A DNA stretch of 64,000 bases from Tropicibacter naphthalenivorans (GCF_900176475.1 NZ_FWXX01000008.1:1-64000); one strand, 5' to 3'. Shown: positions 17,753 to 32,700, numbered from the stretch's first letter. The notes: generated by a model not told the origin, from the sequence alone. Numbers and translations are program-made.

Positions 17753-20700
17753 TTAGACCAAGCCCTCATCGACGATCGGCGCCAGCACCGGATCGGGCGC
17801 GACCGCCTCTGGCATCGCCTCGGGTGCCTCATAGGTCCGGGTGAACACCCCGCCATCGTCGTAGTTGACCACGTATTCGGTGATCTCGCCCGCGCCGTCA
17901 TAGCTGCGGCTGCGCGTCGACCACTCAAAGGCGTCGCCCGCATCGGTTTCCAGCCAGCCAGAGATCGTCCCATCGGTAAAGGTGAACCGCGTCTCGCGCC
18001 CGTCGTCCTGCACGATGTCGATCTGCGCCACGCGCCCATTGGCATCATACAGCGTCTTGCGCTGGGTCCAGTCCCACGCATCCAGCGGATCGGTGTCCAC
18101 CCGCGTGGCGATCACGCCGCCCGAGTAGGTGCTCTGCGCGATGCGGCCATCGTCATAGACCGTTTGTGCCGTCGCCACCGCGCCGTTCTCAAAGCTGCGC
18201 GCGCGCGTCTCCCACGCGTAGGCATCCGCCAGATCGCTGTCCTGCCAGGTGGCGATGATCCCGCCTGCGTAGGTGATCTGCGTCTCGCGGCCATCGTCCT
18301 GCGCAATGGTCAGCGACGCCACCTGCCCGGTGTCGTCATAGACAAAATCGCGCTGCGTCCAGCCCCAGGCATCGCTTGGATCGGTGTCGGTGCGGGTCGC
18401 CAGAATGCCGTCCACAAAGGTGCTCTGAGCGATGCGCCCGTCGTCGTAGATCGTCTCACCCGACACGACCTCGCCCGCCGCATCGAACCCGCGCGAGCGT
18501 GTGGCCCACTCAAAGGCATCCGCCGCATCCACGTCCAGCCAGCTGCTCAGCGTGCCATCCGTATAGCCCAGCTGCGTCTCGCGCCCGTCGTCCTGCGCGA
18601 TGGTCAAGCTGGCGACCTGCCCGTTCTCGTCATAGGTAAAGTCGCGCTGCGTCCACTCCCACGCATCATTCGGATCGGTTTCCACGCGGCTCGTCAAAGC
18701 GCCGCCGTCATAGCTCATCCGGGCCACCCGGCCATCGTCGTAAACCATGACGCTAGACACCATGTCGCCGGCGGGATCAAAGCTATGCTCCAGCGTGTCC
18801 CACACCCGCAGGTCTTCGGTATCGGTCAAGCGGCGCAGCTGGCTGCCGTCGGGCTGATAGCTGATCGACAGGGCGCGCCCGGTGTCATAGCGGATGTCCA
18901 GCCGCAGCAGGCTGCCGTCCACCGCATAGACCCGCGTCTGCTCCGCCCAGATGAAATCATCGCGCGCGTCAACCGTGCGCTCGGACGTTCTGACACCGTT
19001 TTCGAACAGCGCCAGCGACTCGGCCCCGTTGTCATAGACCGTCACGATCTGCGACGGCTGGCCCGCGCCATCAAGGCTGGTCTGCATCAGCAGCCACGCC
19101 TCGGCCCCAGCAAGGTCAAAGACCACATCCGCCAGCACCACCTGCCCCGCGATCACACCTCCGGTGAACTCCAGCACCTCGATCCCGGTGGCCTCGGCCA
19201 CACCGCTGGCGCTTTGGATCAGCAGGCGCGCGCCCTCGATGCCAAAGCCATAATCCGCCGCGCAGCCCGCCAGCACCAGGGTATCCGTGCCCTCGCCGCC
19301 CAGCACCGTGTCGGCGCCTTGCACGTGGATCGTGTCATCGCCCGCCAGCGCCGAAATCGTCTCGGCCCCGGCGGTGGGCAGCGGCTGGCCGTCCGGCGCT
19401 TCGGTCGCGCTGAACAGATCGTCGCCCTCGGTGCCCAGCAAGACCACCCCATCCGCCAGATCGGTGACGGTGATGGCGAGGGCTTGCTCGGTCGCGTCGG
19501 TGCCATCGCTGGCCGAGACGATCACGTCATAGACGTTGTCGCCGCCCGCGTCCTGCGGCAGCTCAAAGTCGGGCGCACTGGCAAAGGCCAAAGCATCGCC
19601 ACTGAGCGTGAACAGCGCCGCGTCCGCCCCGCCGGTGATGGCATAGGTGACCGCGTCGCCTTCGACATCGGTGGCAGTCAGGGTGACCACGGCGAGGGTG
19701 TTCTCTGCCACCGACAGGGCCGCGCCAGAGGTGAACACCGGCGCGTCATTGATCGGCGCGACGTTCAACACAAGGGCCGAGGTCACCTCTGCCTGCCCGT
19801 CGGAGACGTACAGCTCCAGGTCCACCGTGCCGCTGAACTCTGCCGGGGGCGTGCCCGACAGGCTGCGCGTCGCCGCGTCAAAGCTGATCCACACGGGCAA
19901 AGGCGCGCCGCCGGGGCTGCGCAACTCGATAACAAGCGCGTCGCCGTCCGCGTCCGTCACTGTCCCGTCCGGCAGGGCAATGTCGAACGCCGCATCCTCG
20001 GCCGCGAACAGCGTGCCGGGGCCGGTGATGACCGGCGCGTCATTGGCCGCCTCGACCGTCACGTCGACCCGCGCCACGTCGGTCTGCCCGGTGGTGTCCT
20101 CGATCTGGTACTCGAACCAGCCGGTGCCGTGGAATTCCGGCGCGGTGGTGACGATCACCTGCCCGTCCTCCGTCAAGGTCGCGGTGACCCCTTCGGCGTC
20201 CAAGATCCGCGTCAGCTGGAACGCCTGCCGATCCGGGTCGCTGTCATTGGCCACAAGGGCGCTGACGAACACCGCCAGCGGCTCGTCCTCGGTCATCGTG
20301 ACCGCGTCATCCACCGCAATCGGCGCATCGGAGGTGCCGATCACGTCGATGGTCACCGTCGTCGGCACCTCGAAGCCAAGCTCATTGGTGATCGCGTAGC
20401 GCAGCTTCAGCTCGCCAAAGAAGTTCTCGGACGGGGTCAGCCGCCACAACCCGCTCTCCAGCTCGGTCACCGTGCCCTTGTCCTGATCCAAGGGGCCAAA
20501 GGACAGCCCGAGGAAGGTCACGCTGGACCCTTCGGGGATGTCGTCATTGGCCATCAGGATCGCCGGATCAAGGTCGAGGAAGCTGTCTTCGAGCATCTCG
20601 AACCCGTCGTCGGACACGGCCACCGGCACTTCGAACGGCGGCATGATGATGACCTCGGCATAGCCGATCGCCGTCGCGCCGTGTGCGTCCGTCACCCGGT

Positions 20701-23700
20701 AGTGGAACCCGCCGTCGCCGAAATAGCCCGCGCGCCCTTGGAACACCGCTGTGGTGCCATCCATGTAGGCGGTGCCATTGTCACCATCAAAGACGTCCAC
20801 GATGGAAAACGCATCACCCTCGACGTCCACATCGTTGAACAGCAGGTCGGCGAAATCGACGACCAAGGCTTGATCCATCTCGCCAAAGAAGATCCCATCG
20901 GTGTTGGCAATCGGCGCGTCGTTCACCGGCTGAATGTCAAAGGTGATCACCCCGGTGTCGCGCGCGCGCCCATCGGTGATGATATAGCCAAAGCTCACCG
21001 CGCCGGTGACATTCTCGTCGGGCACGAACTGGTAGCGCCCGTCCGGCAGCTCCAGCAGGCGGCCCCCATCGGTTTCCGTGCTCAGCGAGACAAAGCTGAA
21101 CTGATCGCCATCGGCGTCCACGTCATTGGCCAAGAGGTCCGATAGGGTGAACTCCACCGGCTCATCCTCGAGGATGGTGAACACATCCGTCACCGCCTCG
21201 GGCGCTTGGTTGGTGCTCTGGACGTATAGCTCGACAATGCCGGTGCTTTCGCCGTGGCGGTCGTCGGTCACGGTGTAGGTGAACTGCGTCAGCCCGTCGA
21301 AATTCGCATCGGGGGTAAAGGTGATGTCGGTGCCGTCAAAGCTGACGGCGCCGTTCTGCGCCCCTTGGACCGACACAAACCGCACCGGATCGCCATCCAC
21401 ATCGCTGTCGTTCGCCAACAGATCGGCGGGCGTCAGGGTGATCGACCCGTCTTCGAGCAGGGTAAAGTGATCGGTGGCGGCAATCGGCGGGTCCAGCAGG
21501 CTGGCCACGTCAAGGTAAACCAGCCCCGTGACCGCGCCCTCGGCATCGTCGGTGAGCGTGTAGCTCAGCACGTCCTGACCCGCAAAGCCCGGCGTCGGCG
21601 TGTAGGTCACAACCCCGCCGTCCACGGTGATCGTGCCATTCCCCGGCGTGCCAAAGCCGGTGATCCGCAGCGCATCGCCATCGTCGTCGCGGTCGTTCAG
21701 CAGCAGCTCGGCCACGGTAAAGCTTACCGCGCCATTTTCCCACAGCGCAACGTGGTCGTCATGCGCCACGGCGCTCTCGCGCGTCGGCGTCACGTTGAAC
21801 ACGATGCTGGCGGGCTCATCCGCCAGACCGCCCTTTTCGTCGCCCGCCATATAGGTAAAGGCCAGCGCGCCGTTAAAGTCCTCGGGCGCGTCGATGTCGA
21901 TGCGCTCGGGCAGGGTCGTCAGACTGAACGGCGTATCGTCGCCGAGGTTTTCCACGGTGAACGTCTCATCAACCACCGCCTCTAGGATCAGGCTCATGGC
22001 GGGCAGATCACCCGCGCCATCCACGTCGATGCGCAGCGGCACCGCCCCCACGTATTCCGACGGCGGCATCCCGCTAAAGGTCAGGCTTGCGGCGTCAAAG
22101 CTCAGCCAGTCGTTCATCGGCGCGCCGCTTTCGCGGGTCACACTCAGGCCCGTCTCGCCCGACAGGTCCAGCGCAAAGAGCGCCGCATCACCGCCCGCCA
22201 ACACTGCGTTGATCGCGTCCAGCTGCGGGTCGCTCGGGTCGATGACAAACTCCAGCGTAAAGCCTTCGTCGGCGCTGTAGTAGCTGTCCGCCTCCAGCGC
22301 GTCACGCGCACCCGGCGTGTAGACGATCTGCACGCGCGCGGGGGTGTCGCTCGCATCCGTCCCGAAATCGGAAATCGCCAAGGCCCGCGTGGCGGCGTCA
22401 AAGGTCAGCCAAGATGGCAAAGGCCGCCCGCCGCCCACCTGCGCGCCCCAAGTGCCGCCGGTGATGTCAAAGCCCGCGACGCCGCCTGTGCCCAACGACC
22501 AGTCAAAGGCCTCGCGGATCGCGAAGCCGCCCATGACCGCCTCGGACACGTCGATGCCCGCCGCCAGCTCCGGCGCATTCAGGTTCGCATCCCACGCGAA
22601 CCGGAAGTTGTGCACCGCGCCATTGCTGGGATCGGTGACAAAGACCGCCGCCTCGATCTGGCCTTCGACCCCTTCGGGGATCACGCCGCTAAAGGTCAGC
22701 GTGTCCGCGTCGAACGACAGCCACTCTGGCAAGTCGCTGTTGTTGGCCGCGGTCGCGCGGACGGTGTAATCGGGCGACAGGAACTGACCCACCAGTTCCC
22801 CGAGGATCGAGGTTTCCTCGAAGAACAGCACATCGCCGTCCAGATCCAGATCGTTGCCAAAGGCTTCGGCGGGGATGACGTACAGCGGGCCATCTTCCAG
22901 ACCCTCTACCACGTCATTGCGCAGCTCTGGCCCGCGGTTGAACGGCAGAATGGTCAGATGCACCGTCGCCGTATCGGTCAAGCCCCGCCCGTCCGACACC
23001 GTATAGTCAAAGCTCGCCGCGCCGTTGTAATTCTCGCGCGCCGCGAACTCGATCATGCCATCAGCGTTGACCAAGACCTTGCCGTTTTCGGCAAAGCGAT
23101 AGACGCCCTCGAACACCAGATCGTCGCCGTCCGGGTCGCTGTCGTTCAGCAGCAGCCGCGCCGGGTCGATCAGGATCGTGCCGTCCTGCAACAGCTGAAA
23201 GCCCCGGTCGTCCAGCGCCTTGGGCGCTTCGTTTTCGGGTTTGACGCTGATCTGGAAGTCGATCGTGGCCTCGGCCCCGCGCGCGTCGATCACGTCAAAG
23301 GCAATCGCTGCATCCCCCAAGGCTTCGGGCGTAAAGGTGATGATCCCCGTGCCGAAATCGAAATGCTCAAACCCGTTGGTGGACGCATTGCCATCGGCGC
23401 CGACATGCAAGCCAACAAAGCTAAAGGCGTCGCCTTCGACGTCATAGGCCGAGTCCAGCAGGTCTTGGACCGTGATCTCCAGCGTGTTGTTCAGCTTGAC
23501 CGAAACGGTGCCATCGCGCGTGCGCGGGGCGTCGTTCACCGGGGCAAAGTAGATCTCGACCTCGGCACTCGCCTGCGCGCCGTCGTTGTCCTCGATCACA
23601 TAGCGGAAACCGGCAAAGCCGAAATGATCGGGCCGCCCGAGGAACTCGATATACTGCCCGTCAATGGCCCAGGTCGCATCGGTGGCGGGGCCGTCGTAGT

Positions 23701-26700
23701 TTTCCTTGTCCTCGTAGGGGCGGATTTCCTCGCCATCAAGGTTCAGCAGCGGCTCTGCCGACACGATGCGCAGCCCTTCGGCGGCGTTGTCGCCATCCAC
23801 GTCGTAATCGTTCGCCAAAAGGTTCTCGATGCGGATGCGCAGCGGCTCATCCTCGACGCCGTATTGGATCGGATCGTCCACCGCCACGGGGGCGTCGTTC
23901 ACAGGCGACAGGTTGACCTCAACGCGCGCGGTGCTCTCGCGGCCAAATGCGTCGCGGACCGTGTAGGCAAAGAAGGAATCGCCGTTAAAGTCTTGATCCC
24001 CAAGGAATTCGATCATCCCCTCGGCGTTGATCGACACCGTCCCGTGCAGGGCGTTTTGCACCGACACCAGCTCCAGCGTTTCAGGGCTGGCGGTGTCATT
24101 GGCGATCAGATCGGCGGGGTCGATGAGTGCGATCTCATCCTCGGTGCCAAGAAGGTACACGTCGTTCTGCGCGTTGAACCGCGTGTCACGCGCGTTCGCC
24201 GCCATGTAGGCGCGGTCCCAGATCGTGCCGTCGGCAAAGACGATCTGTTCGATCCCCAGAGCGCCGCTGCGGTAATGGCTCTGCACCGTCATCGTGTCGA
24301 TCAGATAGCCGTCGTGGCGCTCCAGCTCGATCAGCAGATCGTCGCCCTGACGGATCAGCGACACGTCCTTGGCGGCGATCCTGTCGTCCATGACCACGCG
24401 GTCCACGTCCGCCTCGTACCCGAAGTCGTCCACCAGATCGTTGCCGCTGTCAAAGCCGAACAGATAGTCGTCAGAGCCGAACCAGCCCCGCATCGTGTCG
24501 TCGCCGTAGCCGCCTTCGAATATCTCATGGGCGTCAGAGCCATAGAATTCATCCGCATGGTCAGAGCCGATCACGCCTTCGATGTTGAACAGAGTGTCGC
24601 CGTCCGCTTCACCGCCGACGCCCATCTCGACCTCTAGGTCGACATACACCGCTTCGTCCGACGTGGCATAATCGACAAAGTCGAACCCTTCCCCACCGTC
24701 AATTCTGTCCGCGCCATAGCCGCCGCGGATCGTTTCCGAAATCTCGCTGCCCGTGATGTCATCGTCGAAATAGGTGCCGATGATCCGTTCCACATAATGC
24801 AGACGCGCGATCTGGGGGCCGTAGAGGCCGTCCACCATGACCTGTCCATAGTCTGGCAGATGATAAGGCAGGTGAATACCCTGTCCAAGATTGCTGAAAT
24901 CGGCGGTATCAAGGCCCGCGCCGCCATCAATAACGGTAAAGCCCGCAGAGCCGACGATCACCACGTCATCCCCTGCGCCGCCGGCGACCGTATCCTCGCC
25001 GTGCCCGGTGGCAAAGATGTTGTCGCCCGCGTCGCCGGTCAGATAATCGTCGCCGTCGGTGCCGATCACGTTCTCGATGCCGCTCAGCACGTCGCCCGCC
25101 GCCTCGCCGCCGCTGACCGTGCCTGCGCCAAGGTCGATCTGGACGCCTTCGGTGCCGAACGCGTAGGACGCCCAGTCGCTGCCCGCCCCGCCGATCAGCA
25201 GGTCTGCGCCTGCGCCCCCGTCCAGCGTATCATCGCCGATCCCGCCGCGCAGGATGTCGCTTCCGCCCCGGCCTTCGATCAGGTCATGACCCGCCTCGCC
25301 GCTGAGGCTGTCGTTCGACGCCCCGCCGCCCAGCGTGTCGTTGAACCCGCTGCCGATCAGCGCTTCGATGCTGATATAGCGGTCGCCCTGCGCATAGCCG
25401 CCCTGCCCGATCAAGGTTTCCAGGTCCGCGCGCACGCCGGTGTTCGACCCGGTAAAGGTCACCGTGTCAAAGCCCGCGCCGCCGTCGATGCTGTCGGCAT
25501 CATCGCCCGCGTCGATCAGATCGTTGCCGTCGCCGCCTTGGATCATGTCCGCGCCTGCGCCGGTCAGGATGGTGTCGTCGCCGTCCCGCGCCACAACCCA
25601 ATCGTCGCCGTTATAGCCGTGCAAGGTCTCGTCCAGCGCGTTGCCTTCGATGTAATCCACCAGCGGCGAGCCCGCCAACTCCGCGCCGTAGAAGTCGGCG
25701 ATGGTGGCATAGGCAAAGCCGGTGTCCTCCAGCCCTTCGGCGTCGGCGATGCGGTATTCGATGGTGACAGGCCCGGTATAGCCCGCGTCAAACCGCGCCA
25801 CGACGAACTGCTCGCCGCGGAAATCGACCACCTCAAACGAGCCCACCGACACGCGGTTGCCCTGCGCCAGCTCCAGCGGGTCCCAGATCGCATCGACGCC
25901 CACGAATGTCGGGCGGTCGCGGTCCGGGTCGTCCAGATCGTCGTCGATGGTGCCGTCGCCGTCCTGATCCGCCTGCTCGATGTCAAAGTCGTTGAACAGC
26001 AGGTCCGACGCGCGGATCACCAAAGGCACATCCAGCGGCGTCACAAAGCCGGGGTCATAGACCACCGTCGGATCGTCGTTCGATGCCACGATTTCGATGT
26101 CGAGGAAGCCTTCGACCACGTTGCCGTCGGCGTCCTGCAAGAAATACACGATCCCGGACGAGTACGTCGCGTCAATGAACGGCGTATAGAGCAAATCGCC
26201 GTTCGCGTCCTCCTCAATCGTGCCGTTGACAAAGCCCACCGCCGCCGGGCCGAACTTGAAGAAATCCGCCAACGGGTCGATGTGCCGCCAGCCGATGATC
26301 GACAGCCCTTCGTTGCCGTCCACGTCGCTGTCGTTGGCGATCAGGTTGGACAGGTGGATGGTGGTCGGGATGTCCTCGGGGATCAGGACCTGGTCGTTGA
26401 TCGCCACGGGCGGCGCGTCAGAGGTCGGGTCAAAGTACAGCGTGACCTGCCCGCCATCCACCGCGCCGTCGGGATCGGTGATCGCATAGCCAAAGGTCGT
26501 CTCTCCCCAGAAGCCCGCATCGGGGCGAAAGCGGATCGTGTCCCCATGCGCCGCATCGTGATAGGCAATCACATTGCCCTCGGCATCGAGGAAATCGCCA
26601 TGCACCGGGCCAGAGGCGGCCTGGAACGTCACCGCAAAGCTTTCGGGATCGGTGTCGTTCTTCAACAGCTCAAGGATCGGGATTTCCAGCACCGTGTCCT

Positions 26701-29700
26701 GCGTGCCGCGCAACACATGCGCCAGCTGCTGACTGCGGTACATGTCGTCGCGCGCCACCGGCAGATCGTTGACCGCCTGATAGACAAGCACCGCCGTGGC
26801 GGTGTCGCGCCCGCCTTGGCCATCGTCGATGGTGTAGTCGAACCGCGCCTCGCCGTTGAAATCCGCGCGCGGGGTGAACAGCACCGTCTGGTTGTCCAGC
26901 AGCACCGCGCGCCCGCCAACCGCGTTGTCCACACTCGCGATCACCAGCGCGCCAACGGTGTTGGTGTCATTGGCAAACAGCCGATCCGCGCCGATCACCA
27001 CCGGGGTGTCCTCTAGCAGCGGATCGCCGTTGTCGTCCGTCTCGAACCGGTCGTCCCTCGCATCGGTGTCGGTGGTGTTGGCCGTCACGGTGACGCTGGC
27101 GGTCGCCACGTCATAGCCGCCCGCCGGGTCCGCCACGCGATAGTCGAACGTCGCGGTGCCAAAGAAGTCCTCCGCCGGGGTCACCAGCACATTGCCGTTG
27201 CCGTCCAGCGTGACGGTCAATTCGGGGCTAGAGAACACCTCGGCAATCCGCAGCGCATCCCCGTCCACGTCGCTGTCATTGCCCAAAAGGGCAGAGGCGA
27301 TGATGGTGAGCGGCGTGTCTTCCTTCATGACAAAGCCGCCGTCCGCCCGCGCCTCGGGCGCATCGTTAACGGGCGTGACGTCGATGTAAACCACCGCCTC
27401 GGCGCGCCCGCCTTCGGGGGTGTTGGCGGCATAGCTGAACTGCGCCGGGCCGTTGAAATTCGCATCGGCGGTAAAGGTGACGTTTCCGTCCGACCCCAGC
27501 GCCACGCTGCCGCCGATGGCGTCAAACACCTGCCCCACGATCATCCGGTCGCCGTCCGCATCGTTGGACAGCAGACGCTCGGTGCGGATGGTCAGGGTGG
27601 TGTCCTCGTCCATGGCAAAGCCGCTGTCGTCCCGCGCCTCGGCCAAGGGCCGCACGGCCACGTTGATGACCCCTTCGGCATAGGCGTTGCGGTCGTCGGT
27701 GATGCTGTAGGCAATCGTCGTCGCCCCAAGGAACCCATCCTCAGAGGTGAACCGCAGCGTCCCGTCGCCCGCCAGCGTGGCGGTGCCGCCCGGGCTGCCA
27801 TCCACGGTGACAATGCGCAGCGCGTCGCCATCGGCGTCAAAGTCGTTGCCAAGGATATCCGCCACCTGCAACACCAGCTCTTGCCCCGTCGCCACGGCAA
27901 AGAACCCGTCGTCATTGGCCACCGGCGCGGTGTTGTCGAGCAGGTCCAGCAGGTCTTGGCGCGTCCATGTGGTGCCATCGTCAAAGACGATCTGCTCAAC
28001 GCTAGAGCCATCCTCCGCCAAAGCATCCAGCACCGTCACCCGGTCCCCCGGCGCGGTGATGAAATCGAACTGCACCGACAGGCTGCCTTGGAAGAGGCGG
28101 GTGACTTGCACGTCTTCGACCGCCACGCCGGTCAGGTACAGCACATCGCTCGCGCCATCCGTGCCGCCGTCGCGCAGCCACACGTCGCCCGACCCTGCGG
28201 CCCAGGTGTAGCTGTCCGCGCCATCCTTGCCGACCACCGTGTCGTTGCCCCCGGCAAAGGTGAAGCCATCGTTGCCGTCAAAGCCTTCGATGGTTTCCGC
28301 GCCCTCGGTCATGACCCCAAGGATCGCCTCGGCGCGCATGTCGTCGCGGTCCCAGACGGTGCCATCGGAGAAGGTCAACGACAGCGTCCCATAGAGGCCG
28401 TTGAGGCTGCCAAGCGCGTCGATCAGCGTCAGCCGCTCGCCGCTGGCAAAGTCGATCACAAGGTCGGCGGACCCCGGCCCGCTGCGCTGCACCGCTGTGA
28501 CATCGGCGGGGGCAAAGCCCAGTTGCACCGTGTTCACACCCCGGTTCCAGTTGTCCAGCGCGTCCACCCGGTCGCTGCCCGACCCCGGCCCAAAGACATA
28601 GACGTCATCGCCGCGCAGCCCGATCAGCAGATCGTCGCCCGCGCCGCCGTCCAAGGTCTCGGCCGCGTCAGAGCCAAAGACCACATCCGCACCGTCGCTG
28701 ATTTGCGCATCGGTCAGCAGGCCTTGGATCTCGGGAATGGTCAGCGTGGTGCCGCCGTCCAGCACGATCTGTTCGATCCCCGCGCCGACGCTGAGACCGT
28801 TGGAGATCACGATCTGGTCGTCGCTGCCGTCAAAGGTGATGCGCAAATCGGGGCTGCTCGTCCCCAGCCGCGCGAAGCGGATCTGCTCCAGCGTATAACC
28901 GCTGATCTCCAGCGTGTCGGTGCTGTAGCTGTGCCCGTCGCGCAGGATGTCGCGCCCGTCGCCGGCAGCAAAGCGGTAGGTGTCGTCGCCATCGCCGCCC
29001 GACACGCGGTCATTGCCCAGACCCCCTGCCAAAATATTGGCGCTCTCGTCCCCATAGATGAAATCATCAAGGCTCGTGGGCACCATGGCGATCAGCTGAG
29101 GCACCGTCAGCTCGGTCCCGTCGTCCAAGCGCACAACCTCAATCCGCCCCTCGCCCAAGGCGCCATCAATGCGCACCCGGTCGCCGTCCGTGCCAATGGC
29201 AAGGATCATCGCGGACCCATCGCTCGACTGCGCGACCCGCAGATCGGCCAGCGTGATCCCCGCCCCGAGGACCAGCACATCGCTGCCGCCCGCGTCGACG
29301 ATCCGGTCTTGGTCATCGCCAAGGCCAAAGTGGTAGGTGTCATCACCCAGACCGCCTTCGAGCAGGTCAACGCCCGCGTCGCCGCGAAGGTCATCATCGC
29401 CGCCCAGCGTTTTCAGGTGGTCGTCACCCGCTTGGCCCCCGACGGTTTCAGCAGCGTCAGAGCCGATCACCACGTCGTCGCCCATGGTCGTGGCCAGCGC
29501 CAAAGCGATCACATCGGCGGTGCTCCAGACGCTTGGGTCATCGGCGAAGGTCACCTGCAAGGCCATGCTCGGGTCCGGCGCAAGGCCGGTGTCGATGCGG
29601 TCGGCCGTGCCCTTGATCTGGAACACCAGCGTCGGCAGGCCCGTCAGCACCGACACATCGCTGGGCGCAATGCCGCTGGCGAAATGCACGGTGGTCAGCC

Positions 29701-32700
29701 CCTCGGCATCGACAATCACATCCTGCCCGTCGCCGCGCGCAAAGACATAAACGTCATCGCCCGCCGCCCCGCGCAGCGTGTCATCCCCCGCGCCCCCCGT
29801 CAGGGTATCGGCGCTGGCGCTGCCGGACAGATCGTCGTTGCCGCCAAGGCCATCCAACGCGCCGCCGTCCAGCACGCGCAGGGCATCATCCCCGGCGGTC
29901 CCCGTCATCGCCACCGCATTCAGCGCCGCCAGATCCCAGGTCGTGCCATCGGCAAAGCGGACCTCTTCAATCACCGCGCCCAAGGCTGCGCCCACCAGCA
30001 GATCGCGCGTATCGCCGCCCGCCACGCGCAGCTCCAGATCGTCGCCGCGCAGCAGGACGGTCACATCACTCGGCGCGATCCCAGCGTCAAAGGCAATGGC
30101 GTCAAAGCCCCCGGCGTCGGTCAGCGTATCCGCGCCATCGTTCAGGCCGAACAGGTACAGATCCTCCTCGGCCCCGCCGATCAGGCTATCGTCGCCCAAG
30201 CCGCCTCTGAACAGATCGTCACCGGCGAACTCGGCCACGTCGTCGCTGCCGCGCAGGGTATCATCGCCGCTGCCGCCCAGCAGCGTGTCGTTGCCCGCCC
30301 CGCCGGACAGGCTGTCGTGACCCGCTTCCCCGGCGAGCGCATCATTGCCATAGCCGCCCGAGATCACATCACCGTCGGCCCCGCCCGCAAGGCTGTCATC
30401 ATCCGCCAGCCCAAGGATCGTATCCGCCCCGCCGTTGCCAAAGATTGCATCGGCCAGCGGCCCGCCAAGGACTTCACTCGCGTCGTCACCGTCGCTGATC
30501 CCGGTCACGTCGCGCTCTAGGCTCACGCCGCCGAAATTCGCCGGGGTCAGCGCATCGGCATCGACGCCCATCAGCCGCAGGATCGACCGCCCGATGCCAG
30601 CGTCATCCACCAGCACCACCAGCGTGTCGGCTCCGTCCTGCACCAGCCGCAACCGCCCCGTGGCAAAGGGGCTGGGGGTCGAGGACGCCAGCCGCAGAAT
30701 GTCCCCCGCATCGCCAGGGGTGAAATCGGTGATGACGTCCTCGGCAATGGTGCCCGCGATTTCATAGGTGGGCACGTAGCGGTAGACGTCGCGCCCCGCC
30801 CCGCCGGTCATCGTGTCGGCGTCCGTATCGCTCAGCAGATCGCCAAAGACATCGTCCCCGTCGCCGCCCAGCAGGCTATCGGCCCCCGCGCCGCCTTCGA
30901 TATAATCGGACAAGGCGGTCCCGGTGATCGTCTCATAGCTCGCATCGCCATAGAACGTCTCGCCATCTAGGCCAAAGTCCGGCTGCACGCGGGTCTGAAT
31001 CTCGGCAAAGCTGAGGCTCGCCATGGTGTCGGTGAACAGCAGGCTTTCGATCTGATCCCCGGTGAACGCGCCCTTGACGGTGATCCGGTCGGTACTGCCG
31101 TCAAAGCGGATGGTCAGGTCCGCGCCCCCCGCCCCAGTCTGCGAAAAGCGCAGCGCGTCCGGGCCGTAACCGCTGATTTCCAGCACATCGGCGGTGGCGT
31201 CGCCTTGGTCTTGGATCACGTCGACACCGTCGCCCGCGGCGAAGCGGTAGGTATCGCCGCCCGCGCCACCTTGGACGGTATCGCTCCCAAGGCCACCCGT
31301 CAGCGTGTCGGCATCATCGCCGCCGCTGAGGCTGTCACGCCCCGCGCCGCCGTCCAGCGTATCCGCCCCGGCCAGACCGCTGAGCGTATCGTCACCCCCA
31401 AGGCCAATCAGGCTATCGGCGTCCGCGGTGCCTTCGTAGAGGTCATCGCCCGCCGTGCCAGAGGTCGCCAGCGCGCGCAAAGCCGCCAGATCGAGGGTCT
31501 CGCCCCCCGCCAGAACAACGCTCGCCACAGTATTGCCGGACAAAGCGCCCAGCAAGGTCAGACGGTCGTCGCCGATGTGCAGGGTCAGGTTATCACCGCT
31601 GCGCGTGACGCTGATGTCGGCAAGCGCGATCCCCGCGCCCAGCTCGACCCGGTCGATGCCGCTATAGTCGGTGATGCTGTCTTGGCCGTCCCCAAGCGCA
31701 AACAGATAGGTGTCGTCCCCAGCGCCGCCGTCCAGCAGGTCGCTGCCGGTGCCGCCGTCTAGGGTGTCGCCCCCGTCCCCACCAGTCAGCGTGTCGTTGC
31801 CTGCATCGCCGCTAAGGTCATCGGCCCCGCCTGCGCCATTCAGGCTATCGTCACCGCCGAGCGCTTGCAGCGTCTCATCGGCACCCGTGCCGCGAATGAT
31901 CTGATCCGCCGCACTTCCCGCCATGGAGGCGGCCAAAATCTGGGCAAAGCTCCACTCTGTCCCGTCCGCAAACCGCAGCACCTCAATCGCGCGGGCGTCG
32001 ATGTCCAGCGCGCGGTCGATGATGATGCGATCCTCGGTGCCGGTGACGCGCAGCAGCAGGTCCAGCCCTTTTTGCTCGACCACCACGTCGGCGGGGTTGA
32101 TGCCCGCGCCCAGCTGGATCGTGTCCACACCGCCAAGATCGGCGATCCGCAGCTCGCCATCCCCCGGCGCAAAGTCGTACAGATCATTGCCCCCGGCGTC
32201 GGTCACAAGGTCACGCCCCGCGCCGCCGCGAACCGTGTCATCGCCCAAGCCGCCTTCGATGGTGTCGCGCCCATCGGTGCCGGTCAGGCTGTCGTTGCCG
32301 TCACTGCCGGTCTGCGCCGGTGTCGTCTGGGCCGGTATCAAAGCCGCCAGATCAGCCGCGCTCCAGACCGTGCCATCGGCAAAGCTCACGCTCGCCAGCA
32401 CAGCGCCCAAGGCACCATCGGTGAGGATCACCCGCTCGTCACTGGCCCCAAGGCGCAGGTGGATGTCATCCCCCACTTGGCTAACCACCACATCCGCAGG
32501 CAAGATCCCCGCCGCAAAGGCCAGAACGTTGACGCCATCGCTATCGGTAATCACCGCCTGCCCGTCGCCCATGGCAAAGCGGTAGGTGTCATCGCCCAAA
32601 CCGCCCTGCAACACGTCGCGCCCCGCGCCACCGTCCAGCGTATCGTTCCCGTCACCGCCGCTCAGGCTGTCGCTGCCCGCATCCCCAAGCAGGCTGTCGT

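Noticed and set aside
17633-21145. Long plus-strand frame (1170 codons) opposite the giant gene
   Set aside because: Antisense shadow of a GC-rich repetitive gene; composition is Arg/His/Ala-rich with no domain, and similar frames recur at 24.8-27.0, 27.9-30.5 and 36.4-41.2 kb.
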